Source: Ephydatia muelleri (lineage: Eukaryota; Porifera; Demospongiae; Spongillida; Spongillidae). Taken from it: a stretch of 64,000 nucleotides of DNA. This document shows, piece by piece, positions 54,274 through 64,000 of the stretch. The position numbers and the translations under genes were made by a program. How positions within the stretch are numbered: position 1 is the stretch's first letter; each line of letters starts with the position of its first letter. A model generated the notes under the pieces. The model was not told the DNA's origin, did no database searches, and worked only from the letters and a program-made list of their open reading frames with translations. The stretch is taken from NCBI GenBank assembly GCA_013339895.1, contig JABACO010000009.1:4824344-4888343 (forward strand). Direction: 5' to 3'.

Positions 54274-57200
54274 TCACTGAAATGGACAACAGCAGTAAAA
54301 ATTGTGGTATGCCAAATAACTTTGTGGTTCACCTTTCAAAAGCAAAGATAAGGCTTCACGAAACTTAGCATGAATTTCACACATCTTTTCATAATTTGCC
54401 ACAGCATCCAGGCGCGCATAGTCAGTGAAGTGAAGCACATTTGTAAGGATCCCAACTATGATCTTCATCACGGGCTGTGCCTTTCTACTCAGCAAACACC
54501 TGAACATAAACAAGCAGAACAGAAGCACAAAGGTAATAGTGGAACATACAGTGCCCACCTACAGTCAACACAGATACATGATATTGAATTAGTTACTGAA
54601 TACATGTTTGCAGTGGTAACAGAATAGGGCAATCAGGCAACCCACTTTTTTGTCCAAATACTTCATTATTCATTATGTGGCCAAAATGACACCCCTTAAA
54701 CACTCCCCTTAGTCACCCAAGGTTAAATAATCAATTCCAAGGCCACTGGTCTGTGATGTGCTCACCTGAAGATTGCTCTCTCAATGAAGCTCTGGTGAGC
54801 ATGAATAAGTTCATCGACACCATGCACCTAATGTGTACCCAAGGTGGGAGGGGAGGGGGGCAAGCCAATGACAATGAATTAAGAGGGCTCAAAGCCTAAC
54901 CTTGTGATGAAGTTCATGTTCAAACTCCTGCCATGAGAGATTGAACAACTGGTTGGCTATATAGTCGTGCATGACAGAACTGAAGTGCTGCAGCTCGTGT
55001 CTTATTGGTGGCAGGTTCAACAATGAACGGTGCACACATTTTGACGCACAGAATTGCCATACCTCTGCAATTGCAGCTGTCGGTGTTGGCTTTCAGATAA
55101 ACATCTGGTTTCATCTGTACACACATGTAAAAACAATAGCATTTTTTTTAAGCATGCTTGGTCATATTGGCCACACCCACATCCTCTTCGGCCTGAATAA
55201 GTGATGCAGCTGTGTTTAAGATAGGTTGCTGTATTTTTGAGTGCCCAGGAGGCTCTCCTCACTTGAAGGAGAAAATGAAATACCTGCAAAACATGGTTGT
55301 GTGTGGGCACATTGAGGTTGCATTTGCAAATAGCAAGCCATCATAAGACTAAAGCCACTAACCCTGTTGTATTTCTGGATATGCCCAGGGTGGATGACAA
55401 CATTGCAAGGCCAGTCCACCTTTTACGTAGGTCATGGAGCATGAATCTCTCATTATGCACATGCATTCTGTACAGAGTATGCATATCCCTTCATACATAC
55501 CTTGTAGTTCAGCTCTAAGAAGTTCATAGCATTCACAGCTACAGGGGCAAAGGTCAATGCATCAACACCTAAGTGGATAGGATGACGTACATGTGGCTGA
55601 CAGGGTCCCCACATGGTGATGACCACTAGTAGCGAATGACAGCCTTGCTGCCTCAAGTGAAGACCCTTGCAAAGAGCTATCCAAGGCTCTTGACAACAGA
55701 CCATTGAGGAATGAAGCAGAACATATCCTGGTCCAGTTCTTAGCATTTGTAAGCTGGGGGGAGTGCCATGTTCAATGCTGATACTAATTGATTGACTACG
55801 CAAAAATGAAGCTCACTGTTACATTCCTATTTCCAAATCTCATCAAACCATGATTACCATTTTGACAAACTACAATGCCTTGTGCATAAATTTGACAGCT
55901 TACTGCTAATCACTACAACATTGCCATGAAAAAAACATTTATTAATTATACAATAGTCAGGATATGTGTGCTCAAAATAATGTCAGGGTTGATGCAAAGC
56001 AATACACAGTGTAGAATTGTCCTTGGTAAAATTAGGTTCAGAACCTGAAAGTGTTCCACTCATGAACATCAAGCACCTTATCCTTCTCAATACATGTACA
56101 TGTATATCCGGTGTGACTACAATATGCATTATCTACCTTTAAACACATCCATAAGCAGCAAATCAACAGCTGTAAACAAGCATTCTACTCAAAACCGACC
56201 TCTTCGAACAGAACTGATGTTAAAGTGTGGGCAAACTCTCCATCCTCCATTAACAGGAACAACTTCAATGCTGTGAAATGCTTGACTATGTCACACTTCC
56301 TTGTGAGGTGTTCCAAAAGGGCCGAGTCTATTAAACGAAGTCTATCACGAGTCATTGGAAGGAGTGTTATTAAGAATAACCAACAAACAATTGTTCTGCT
56401 TACTGCATAAAGACAGGGTGAACTAAACAATGCTCCAGAAGAACACCTAGTGGAGTGAATGTGATGCTGGTCTCATCAACATTTTCCTCTCCTTCACTTT
56501 GCAAACAAAACAGGCCACTACCTGGCAGCTCATCTATAATAAAAGTAAATCAGGAATCTGATAACTATTTCAATACTCCCCTAAGAGCAATCAACCTAAG
56601 ATGGTGTAGTCATCTTGATAATGCTGAAATACAGCTGGTATTGTTTCCAACTGTAATGATAAATTACTGGGAGCAGATGGAGACACTGTTGCAGTGCCAG
56701 TCATATCTATGTAGAAGACATCTTCCCACATCACGAGAATATCACACACATTTCACGTGCATAAACACACCGATACATACACTACACTTGCCTGAACTCC
56801 ACTTGCCGGGATAGAGAAGGTGTTGGATAGTTGACGCTGAAGCTCCATAACTAGAGGAACGTGTATAAGAGGCGTCAGTAGGTTTATGAGCACCAACAGA
56901 TGATCGACACTGGTCAGGCTGGTTCGACTGAGGATAGAGAACATCTTTCAGCGCAGAATGAGGTTCATGGGTACCTCTTGACGATCGATACTGGTCGGAC
57001 TGGTTTGACTGACCATAGAGAACATCTTTCATTGCAGAATCAGGTTCATGGGCACCTCTTGACGATTGATACTGGTCGGACTGGTTTGACTGACCATAGA
57101 GAACATCTTTCATTGCAGAATCAGGTTCATGGGTACCTCTTGACAATCGATACTGGTCGAACTGGTTTGACTGACCATAGAGAACATCTTTCATTTCAGA

Positions 57201-58806
57201 ATCAGGTTCATGGGTACCTCTTGACGATTGATACTGGTCAGACTGGTTTGACTGACCATAGTGAACATCTTTCATTGCAGAATCAGGTTCATGGGTACCT
57301 CTTGACGATCGATACTGGTCGAACTGGTTTGACTGACCATAGAGAACATCTTTCATTTCAGAATCAGGTTCATGGGTACCTCTTGACGATTGATACTCGT
57401 CAGACTGGTTTGACTGACCATAGAGAACATCTTTCATTGCAGAATCAGGTTCATGGGTACCTCTTGACGATCGATACTGGTCGAACTGGTTTGACTGACC
57501 ATAGAGAACATCTTTCATTTCAGAATCAGGTTCATGGGTACCTCTTGACGATCGATACTGGTCAGACTGGTTTGACTGACCATAGTGAACATCTTTCATT
57601 GCAGAATCAGGTTCATGGGTACCTCTTGATGATTGATACTCGTCAGACGGGTTTGACTGACCATAGAGAACATCTTTCATTGCAGAATCAGGTTCATGGG
57701 TGCCTCTTGATGATTGATACTCGTCAGACGGGTTTGACTGACCATAGAGAACATCTTTCATTGCAGAATCAGGTTCATGGGTACCTCTTGATGATTGATA
57801 CTGGTCAGACTGGTTTGACTGAACATAGAGAACATCTTTCATGGTAGAATCAGGTTCGTGGATACCTCTTGAAGATTGAAACTGGTCAGACAGGTCTGTC
57901 TGGCGATGGGAAATGTCTTTAACTTTGGAATCCGGTTCATGGGTGTCTCTCGATGGCTGATGCTGGTCAGAGGGGTATAAACAAGTGTACAAGTATGTGA
58001 ATGTGAATGTACATGTATGTGCAGTTGGAAGCATGCACAAATACATGTATTTGCATATACAAATTGTGTGGAAAAATACTCTGCACAGCAAATGCAGCTG
58101 GTAATGCATCATAGTATGTTACATAGCTGCAGCTGTGAGAGAACATACTTGTACAAGTTCCGGCTTTAGTTTAGGGAAGACAGCTGTAATGTGAAGTTTC
58201 AACAAAGAGCACCAACGTGAAATGAGGGACTCCATCAGCTCCCTGTTCAAGTCACCCTCCTCCCTTCAACCCACCTACACCCTCTTCCATGAGCATTGCC
58301 CTTCTTTTATCCCCAAGAGCTAGCCTGCGAGATTGCCAGACTGCCATTATTTGCCGCCGTTCAGCATCCTGTGACAGCCTGTCATAGTAGGCCACTAACT
58401 CCTCTCTGCAAAAACATGACATATTCAGGCAGATGAATAAATGCAAAAAATGGTCATCTACTTTGCCTCCTGCGCGAGTCGTTTTTCCAAATCACTCAAA
58501 TTGGCCTCCTTCTCACTGAGAGCTTGCGTAAGGAGTCGATCCACCTCCCTCTCTTGTGAAGCCTTCTCTGCTCGAAGCTGCAGGGAAACATATGGTACGA
58601 TTACATCATGTTGCCATGGTGAACACAATGCGGTACACTCTTGCACATCATTGCATGGTTACACTGGATCCAACCATCATGCTACATGCATGCCAATATG
58701 TCTCCATACTTCCTTACAGCTCTGGCCTGCTCCATGTGCATCTTCAGTTCCTCAAAAAAGGCCTTCTTCTTTGTTTCACGCTCATGTGCCTCAATCTCCT
58801 CCATCT
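54274..58806 (-). CDS. TUBGCP6: Gamma-tubulin complex component 6 homologue, central and C-terminal part
   Basis: Multi-exon gene on the minus strand. Recognised exons: 58,806-58,718 and 58,577-58,462 (coiled coil, LSDLEKRLAQEAK), 58,405-58,257 (EELVAYYDRLSQDAERRQ), 57,962-56,792 (27-residue repeats), about 56,540-56,409, 56,341-56,200 (LIDSALLEHL...FLLMEDGEFAHTL), about 55,790-55,560 (LLSRALDSSLQG), 55,538-55,501 (NAMNFLELNYK), 55,419-55,363 (VDWPCNVVIHPGHIQKYNR), 55,283 to about 55,190 (FHFLLQVRRASWALK), about 55,069-54,902 (HELQHFSSVMHDYIANQLFNL), about 54,830-54,766 (VDELIHAHQSFIERAIFR) and the last exon from about 54,504 to the stop at 54,274. The order coiled coil, repeats, GRIP2-type domain is that of GCP6, a subunit of the gamma-tubulin ring complex that nucleates microtubules at centrosomes. 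The phrase LLMEDGEFA is nearly identical to GCP6. N-terminal exons (GRIP1) are not identified; 60,210-60,107 (minus) is a possible one. The repeat exon appears to end at a GC donor (CAG/GCAAGT). Confidence 0.85.
56885..57962 (-). repeat. 81-bp (27-residue) in-frame tandem repeat in TUBGCP6
   Basis: Thirteen units of exactly 81 bp plus a degenerate one, coding for SRGTHEPDSAMKDVLYGQSN plus QSDQYQS. Internal units are nearly identical and alternate between two types (AMKDVLYGQSNQSD and EMKDVLYGQSNQFD), suggesting that pairs of units were duplicated. End units are more diverged. Hydrophilic, acidic and likely disordered. Confidence 0.95.
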
Positions 58807-60759
58807 CTACTTACGAATACACATACTCATGACAGTGTTGCCTGCACATACGTTACATGCATGTATGTGCCACTGGAACATGGAAACTGACAAGTGTGCG
58901 TACATTATGTGCACATACAAGCATGTACAAGTAGATGTAAAATACGTTTTATTGTTTAAATGATCACGCGTTACCCTTGGGGAACAAGCATTTCCCAAGG
59001 ATAATGCACATTTACTAGCCTTTTTATCTCTCACTAGATATAATGGCTAACGCACAAATCCTTTGCTATACGGCATTATTATCTGATTCCACCTTCTGCC
59101 TGTACCTTACATGCAGATCTCAATATGCATTGCGCTATTAGCCTTTTTGTTTTCCACTGTTCTTTGTACATTGGCGAAGGGCGTGAGTGTTGGTGATAGG
59201 GTGTGTGCAAAAAAAAATTCTTGGCACCCGAAGAGCTACCGACAAGTTAGGGCAGGCATCGAAGATTGAATTGCCGGGAAGGGTAACAGCTGAAAAGGTA
59301 GGAGCAGGATCAGTGGCAAAGTGGCAAGTATGTGGGACAAACCTGTGATCGATACTTTTGCTGAACGCATGCAGCCTCTGAAACTATACATTTACACATT
59401 TAACAGAATTGAGTACATGAGTAGTGTAATTTTGCATTGCTTGCTAAATTTAAATGTCATGTTGTACACGTTACCACTGAGGAACGTGATGCTTGCGCAG
59501 ATACTTACAGGTAAACTGTACAGTAATATGTAAATGTACTGCAGATGCCAGAGGAAATGTCAGATTGGAAACACATCACCACATACATGTACCGTACATT
59601 CATAATCCTTCACGTGGGCAAAGGTGCAGTTTTGAATGATTTTGTGCTATAAATATTTGTGAGCATTTGCAGCCTCCTGTGCATAAAAGAGAACCCTTCA
59701 AAGAATGATATCTCCTTTGTCTGTCCAAGACAAAGCTTCAACAAGAGGTGTGGCACATGTTTTAATTAGTCAATTTGTAGTAATTCATTGTGGTTAGCCA
59801 GTGTTGAAAATTTATTTGATTTATTTATTACGTACCACCATTCTGTATCTGCTCCTTACATGTACATTGTGTCTGTTAAGGATAGCAACACTAAATTCAG
59901 CTGGCAGCCGAAAGAAGGTGGAATGAAGGAAGCACAAGTCTTACTGTATCTGTACCCACCATCTGTATTTCTAAGCATATCTTCTGATCTTCCAATATAT
60001 CTTCTAACCAGAGATACATGTAAGTGCCAAATATAACAGTACAAAGAAAAATACTAAATAATAACGATATAAAGATACTTAAAAATTCAGCGCTCATCAT
60101 AACCAGGGTTCCAGAAATGGCAAGTAGATCCTTTCTTCGCCCCTCTGTTTCTTTTTGTGTCCTAACAATTTCAGCATTCATGGAAGATGTTGCATTGCCA
60201 GCTTAACTTTCTTCGTAACAGAATATGCAATCACACATTTGTCATCCATTATGTGTCATAGACTCTGACCGTACACTACAAACCCGGGGTTGGAAACAGA
60301 TAATGTGAGAAACAAATTTTTATAGTCCAATTTGCTGGAAGGATGACAACTTTAACAATGTGAGATGGATGGATTTCCGTTCTGGCTGTTGTTCTCGAGC
60401 GCTGTATGTACATGTATTTGCTATCCAAATAAGAGGTAATAGTAGTTTGGGGGCTGTGTGACCAGAGCTGCGACATAGCGGCGTCTACTAGCGAATCTAG
60501 CCGACGTGAGCAGGAAATTTTTGTTAGCGAAAATAGCTGCCAATGATTGCCCACTAGCGGCATGCTCTGAAATTCGCTACTTCCGCTAATTCACAAATCT
60601 TCAATTGCAACGACCAAATTGGGACCAATCAATATTTGTTATTGTTGATTCGAACTTTTGTATTTTTTAAAATGCCCGCCAATTATATGATCACGTGCAT
60701 GAAATTGGTCCAACACTCCAATTTAGCGGATAAGAGATATTGAATAACATCCGATATTT
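58807..60759. other. No confident gene; possible upstream TUBGCP6 exon
   Basis: Upstream side of the TUBGCP6-like gene. A minus-strand stretch at 60,210-60,107 (MNAEIVRTQKETEGRRKDLL) ends at a possible GTTATG donor and could be a coiled-coil exon. A protein-like segment near 60,040-59,890 has no clear frame. The rest shows nothing. Confidence 0.3.
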
Positions 60760-61520
60760 GTTTTGTCAGACAAACAGAATGGCCAAATTTGTGCAATTCT
60801 TTCATGTGAAGCTTGGAAGCAAGATGTACATTGTGCGTTGAGAGTACAGTTATTAAGTTCTCCAAGTCTTCGAAAACCAACCTTAAAACACACGTGGAGA
60901 CTGCTCACAAGCATGCTACATTTGAGCAGAAAGCAGCTGCAATCGGTTCCTCTACAATGACATTGACTTTGAAGGGCCCACCAGAATACTGCCAGCAAGA
61001 AGCAGTTACAAATGCCATTGTGGCCTTAATAATTGACCAAAATCTCCCAATCATTTTGGTGGAAAAGCCAAGCTTTCGAAAAGTTCTAGCGGTTGCAACG
61101 TCCAATCGTTACAAGTCAACTTGTGCTCGAACAATTCGCGGAAGAATTTGTGACACAGCTAAGTGGTCGTTTGACTTCAAAGCCTATAAGAAAGAATATG
61201 GAAAGCCATCAACAACACTGGACATTTGGTCTTCAAAGAAGCGGCGAGGGTACATAGCTGTGTCTGTTCATTTGCACAGCCCACAAGGTCTTGTCACCAA
61301 AGTGTTGGGCTTTGAACATATTCCTTGGCCTCACACTGGCCTAAATATAAAGCGCAAATATGATGATATGCTTAGTGCTTATGGTCTGAATTGCTCAGAT
61401 ACATTCAAGACAGTGTCTGATAATAGGTATGTTACAATTCTGCAAATAATTGGCCGCCATCTTGTTCGTAAAATTTGCGTCCAAGTTTTCAACGCTCTTC
61501 GCATACGCATGATATAGGGT
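60760..61520 (+). pseudogene. BED-type hAT transposase fragment
   Basis: Plus-strand N-terminal part of a hAT transposase. A BED-type zinc finger is read across a frame change near 60,812: CTLC...KSSKTNLKTHVETAHKHA. Then follow the typical hAT blocks EKPSFRKVLAVATSNRY, AKWSFDFKAYKKEYGKPS and TLDIWSSKKRRGYIAVSVHL (the first catalytic Asp region), and VLGFEHIPWPHTG..I. Homology ends at SDN next to a GTATGT, after which a short unrelated tail reaches a stop at 61,517. The rest of the catalytic domain and the C-terminal dimerisation domain are missing, so it is a 3'-truncated relic. Confidence 0.65.
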
Positions 61521-62252
61521 GCCTCCTGTTGGTTCACGGCGTAGCATTTATGGCAGTTGCTTAGTTACTGACAAAGTACACAAATTCCTCTTCGGTAATC
61601 TGTATTGAATTCAAAAAATAAACTCTCCTCTTAACAGTATTGCCCGTCACTAAAGATGACACATCTTTAACGTATCAGAACACCCAGATCCGAGATTCAG
61701 ACCACTTAGAAAAGTATCTGGACTCGTAATACTGCTTATTATCTTGTGTTTGACAAAATTTCGAGACAATCTGACGATTCCAAAAGAAGTTGTAACGCCC
61801 GACATTTGGTATATGTTCACCTCTATTATTATCTATCTTGGTTAGTTGTTACGCTCGTATAATTGTATATTGTTTGACTAACTTTTTGTTCTCTATTTCA
61901 GTAGAGGACCATCCCAGGGCATGAGGCATTGGTGACATCACAAAAGAACGGATGGTATAGAACTAGAAGACAATAAGTAGCGTTGCGAAGCGCAGCCAGC
62001 AAGCAGAATGGCTTTATTGTTCCGAACAATGGTGCATTGTTAAACGTATGCTGGTGTATTATTTTTATACATGCATTCTTTGATTGCGCACCTGTGAAGT
62101 ATTGTTGTCAGTTGGTTGCTAGTTCATTCGTTCATCGTTGCCAGTTTATTTGTTCGAGGTGGGAAGTATTGTGTACGGTCAGTTGGTTGCCAGTTTTTTT
62201 CTTTGTTCGAGGTGTAAAATTCGGCTTTTGGTTGCCAGTTCTAGCTTTTGAT
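61521..62252. other. No gene; short TTGGTTGC direct repeats
   Basis: The 62,100-62,245 part contains three imperfect direct copies of a CAGTTGGTTGCCAGTT..TTTGTTCGAGGTG segment of about 60-70 bp. This precedes the gene at 62.25 kb and may be its 5' region. Nothing coding was seen. Confidence 0.45.
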
Positions 62253-62639
62253 TCATGGCCAATCCAGCAAAGAAATGACGCAAAGTGATAAAACCGAATG
62301 CCAAGCCAGGAATTATCAAGCAACACCTACTTGATAACTTCTCAATGTTGCCTGAAAACAATGAATTTTTGAATGGACATGTGCTATACTTATACGTATG
62401 CTTATGTGTGTCCAGCCGAATCAGAACTGTGAAGGAGCTGTTTTCACACCTACCTTCTACCTCACAACATGCTTCTGAATCATCAGTTTCTTCTTTTTTA
62501 TCTTGTGAAATGAAGAAGCTAGTGTCTCGAACCCTAGACAGTTTCAAAAGAAGTACTGATCCCAAAGAAATTTCCAGATTTGACTCCATATGTCAAGAAA
62601 GATTTCCATTACAAAGGGCTAATCCTTGTAACTACATGA

Positions 62640-62850
62640 TTAGCAGACCTGCAGTTCAGCATGACGAAAGACCTGCAGTTCAGCATGATGAAAGACCTGC
62701 AGTTCAGCATGACAAAAGACCTGCAGTTCAGCATGATGAAAGACCTGCAGTTCAGCATGATGAAAGACCTGCAAAAGACCTGCAGTTTAGCATGATGAAA
62801 GACCTGCAGTTCAGCACGATGAAAGACCTGCAGTTCAGCATGACAAAAGT
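62640..62850 (+). repeat. 24-bp tandem repeat, in frame
   Basis: About eight or nine units of GACCTGCAGTTCAGCATGAT plus GAAA, with one short unit (AAAGACCTGCAAAAGACC) that shifts phase. Encodes RPAVQHDE within the coiled-coil gene until the odd unit changes the frame. Confidence 0.95.
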
Positions 62851-63847
62851 ACTGTTAAGGTGATATCTGCTTCAAAATCTTCAATGACAACACACACAAA
62901 TTGTTCGTCTTGTGTTACACATCGAGAAAAGCTAAGAGCCATGAGTGATAAACTCAGAGTACAGAAAGAAATGTGCAAGCAGCATTGCTTTACTGTCAGG
63001 AAGAATTTTGTCAAGAGGACAAATGAAAAAATAAAAAGAAAGGACCTGCAAATAGTAAAGCTGCAAGCTAAGTTGGATAAATCAAAGGTTGCTGATAAAA
63101 ATGTAATGTTATTGCAAAAAAGATATAATAGATTTAAAAATACTCATAAAGCAGCAAAAGTTGAACTGTCTAATACTTCAGAAAAAAGTAAAAGAATTAG
63201 AGCACAAGTTAAGTCTTAAAGACGAAGAAATAATGAAGTTTCATAATGACAATTTCATTCTGGAAGAGAAAGTTCAGGAGATGGTGGCTGAGTCAAAGAA
63301 GCAGGAAACAAAAGAAGATGGAAGAACCTACTCTCCAGAAGTACGCATGATGGTATTTGATGCTATTGTTGCTCAGGTGCCCACATACAACATTACTGAA
63401 CTGATAACCAAGATTTCATGTCGTTGTGGAATTACTCTAACAGATGTGCCCCGAAGAAGTGCCATAGAATTCATGACACGGGAGCTTGGTGTAATTGCTG
63501 AATTGCAAACTGCAGAAGTAATACTGGATGATCATAACATTACCCTTGGCTTTGATGCTACTACACAAGAAGGAGTCCATGTGAATAGTATTCACATCAC
63601 CACTAAAACAGATTGTTTTGTAGTTGCTGTAGATGAACTGCCTGGTGGGACTGCAGATTATTACTTACACATCACTGATGCATTTGATAACCTAGCAAGA
63701 GTTTACTCACATTTTCATGGTACAGAATATCAATCAACTAGAGATAAAATATATCTAACAGTCTTACTGATCGTGTTGCTGCTAACCATGCTGCAATTGA
63801 ATTGGTTAATTCATCTTGGCACAAAACACTAAACGAGTTGAATTGCC

Positions 63848-63983
63848 TTTGGACACTATTGCAACAAAGACAAGTGCTGCTTTGAAGCAATGTGAACACA
63901 ATGTTGAAGGAAAGGTTTGGACACTATTGCAACAAAGACAAGAGCTGCTTTGAAGCAATGTGAACACAATGTTGAAGGAAAGG
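63848..63983 (+). repeat. 68-bp tandem duplication
   Basis: Two copies (63,848-63,915 and 63,916-63,983), differing at one base (AGTGCTG against AGAGCTG). Since 68 is not a multiple of three, it disrupts the frame of the surrounding gene. Confidence 0.95.
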
Positions 63984-64000
63984 TGTGGGGTAAAGACTGT

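Larger units (their letters stand above)
62253..64000 (+). pseudogene. Coiled-coil transposon-like protein, broken, runs off the window
   Basis: Possible start ATG at 62,253 is followed by a TGA at 62,274, after which the frame stays open from 62,285. Regions: a short basic N-terminus, a Ser-rich part (about 62,430-62,540), eight-residue RPAVQHDE repeats (62,640-62,850), a CSSCVTHREKLRAM block, a long coiled coil (62,930-63,300), then a conserved core YSPEVRMMVFDAIVAQVP, RSAIEFMTRELG, LGFDATTQEGVHVNSIHITT and VDELPGGTADYY. I know the core from an unnamed family abundant in corals, sponges and fishes that is spread like a transposon. The Asp in GFDATT and in VDELPGG may be catalytic; this is inference. 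Frameshifts lie near 62,855, 63,185 and 63,768, and a 68-bp tandem duplication at 63,848-63,983 breaks it again. The end is outside the window. Confidence 0.5.

Noticed and set aside
56900..57847. 315-codon plus-strand frame with LLTIDTGRTGLTDHREHL repeats
   Set aside because: It is the antisense shadow of the TUBGCP6 repeat exon, which has clear homologous flanking exons on the minus strand.
60270..60700. Terminal repeat of the BED-type hAT element near 60,470 (CAGAGCTGCGAC)
   Set aside because: No inverted partner was found on the other side of the fragment, and no 8-bp duplication could be shown.

Overview
The window looks like nuclear DNA of an early-branching marine animal, most likely a demosponge. 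This rests on spliced genes with very short introns (about 50-60 bp in the Ginger element), many short ACATGTACATGT-type stretches, and repeat families that I know mainly from sponge and cnidarian genomes. It is an inference from style and gene content, not a match to a database. No bacterial-type operons, origins, CRISPR arrays or full-length RNA genes were seen.

Host genes are few. A two-exon DJ-1/Hsp31-like gene lies at 26.4-27.2 kb. The C-terminal half or more of a gamma-tubulin complex component 6 (TUBGCP6) homologue runs on the minus strand from 58.8 to 54.3 kb and carries thirteen 27-residue tandem repeats. A first exon of a small secreted protein is possible at 48.4 kb (minus). Three spliced or broken genes of transposon-like families sit at 40.7-41.7 kb (minus), 44.1-46.0 kb (plus) and 62.3-64.0 kb (plus, running off the end).

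Most of the rest is mobile DNA. At 10.5-13.8 kb three 5'-truncated copies of a non-LTR retrotransposon with a C-terminal zinc knuckle and restriction-like nuclease lie head to tail, each starting in the (TAA)n tail of the one before. Relatives are at 14.1 and 17.6 kb. A broken Ginger-type DNA transposon starts at 18.6 kb. A structurally complete Ginger element (21,579-25,903, 41-bp perfect terminal inverted repeats, CCGG target duplication) follows, coding for an integrase, a Ulp1/SENP-type protease and a PHD finger. A TA-flanked MITE at 20.45-21.26 kb is itself split by a hAT MITE. A ZMYM1-like hAT transposase relic (27.5-33.4 kb, minus) is split by a young Gypsy LTR retrotransposon (28,469-33,052; LTRs differ at one base; single long gag-pol frame). 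A second, decayed Gypsy element (35,434-39,586) sits inside a 116-bp tandem array.

Simple and tandem repeats fill much of the remainder: 15-, 24-, 25-, 29-, 31-, about 70-, 113- and 116-bp arrays, dinucleotide tracts, several fold-back structures, and a decayed two-unit 5S rDNA relic at 16.6-17.15 kb. Long open frames inside the minisatellites are by-products of repeat units whose length is a multiple of three or that lack stop codons, and are not annotated as genes.
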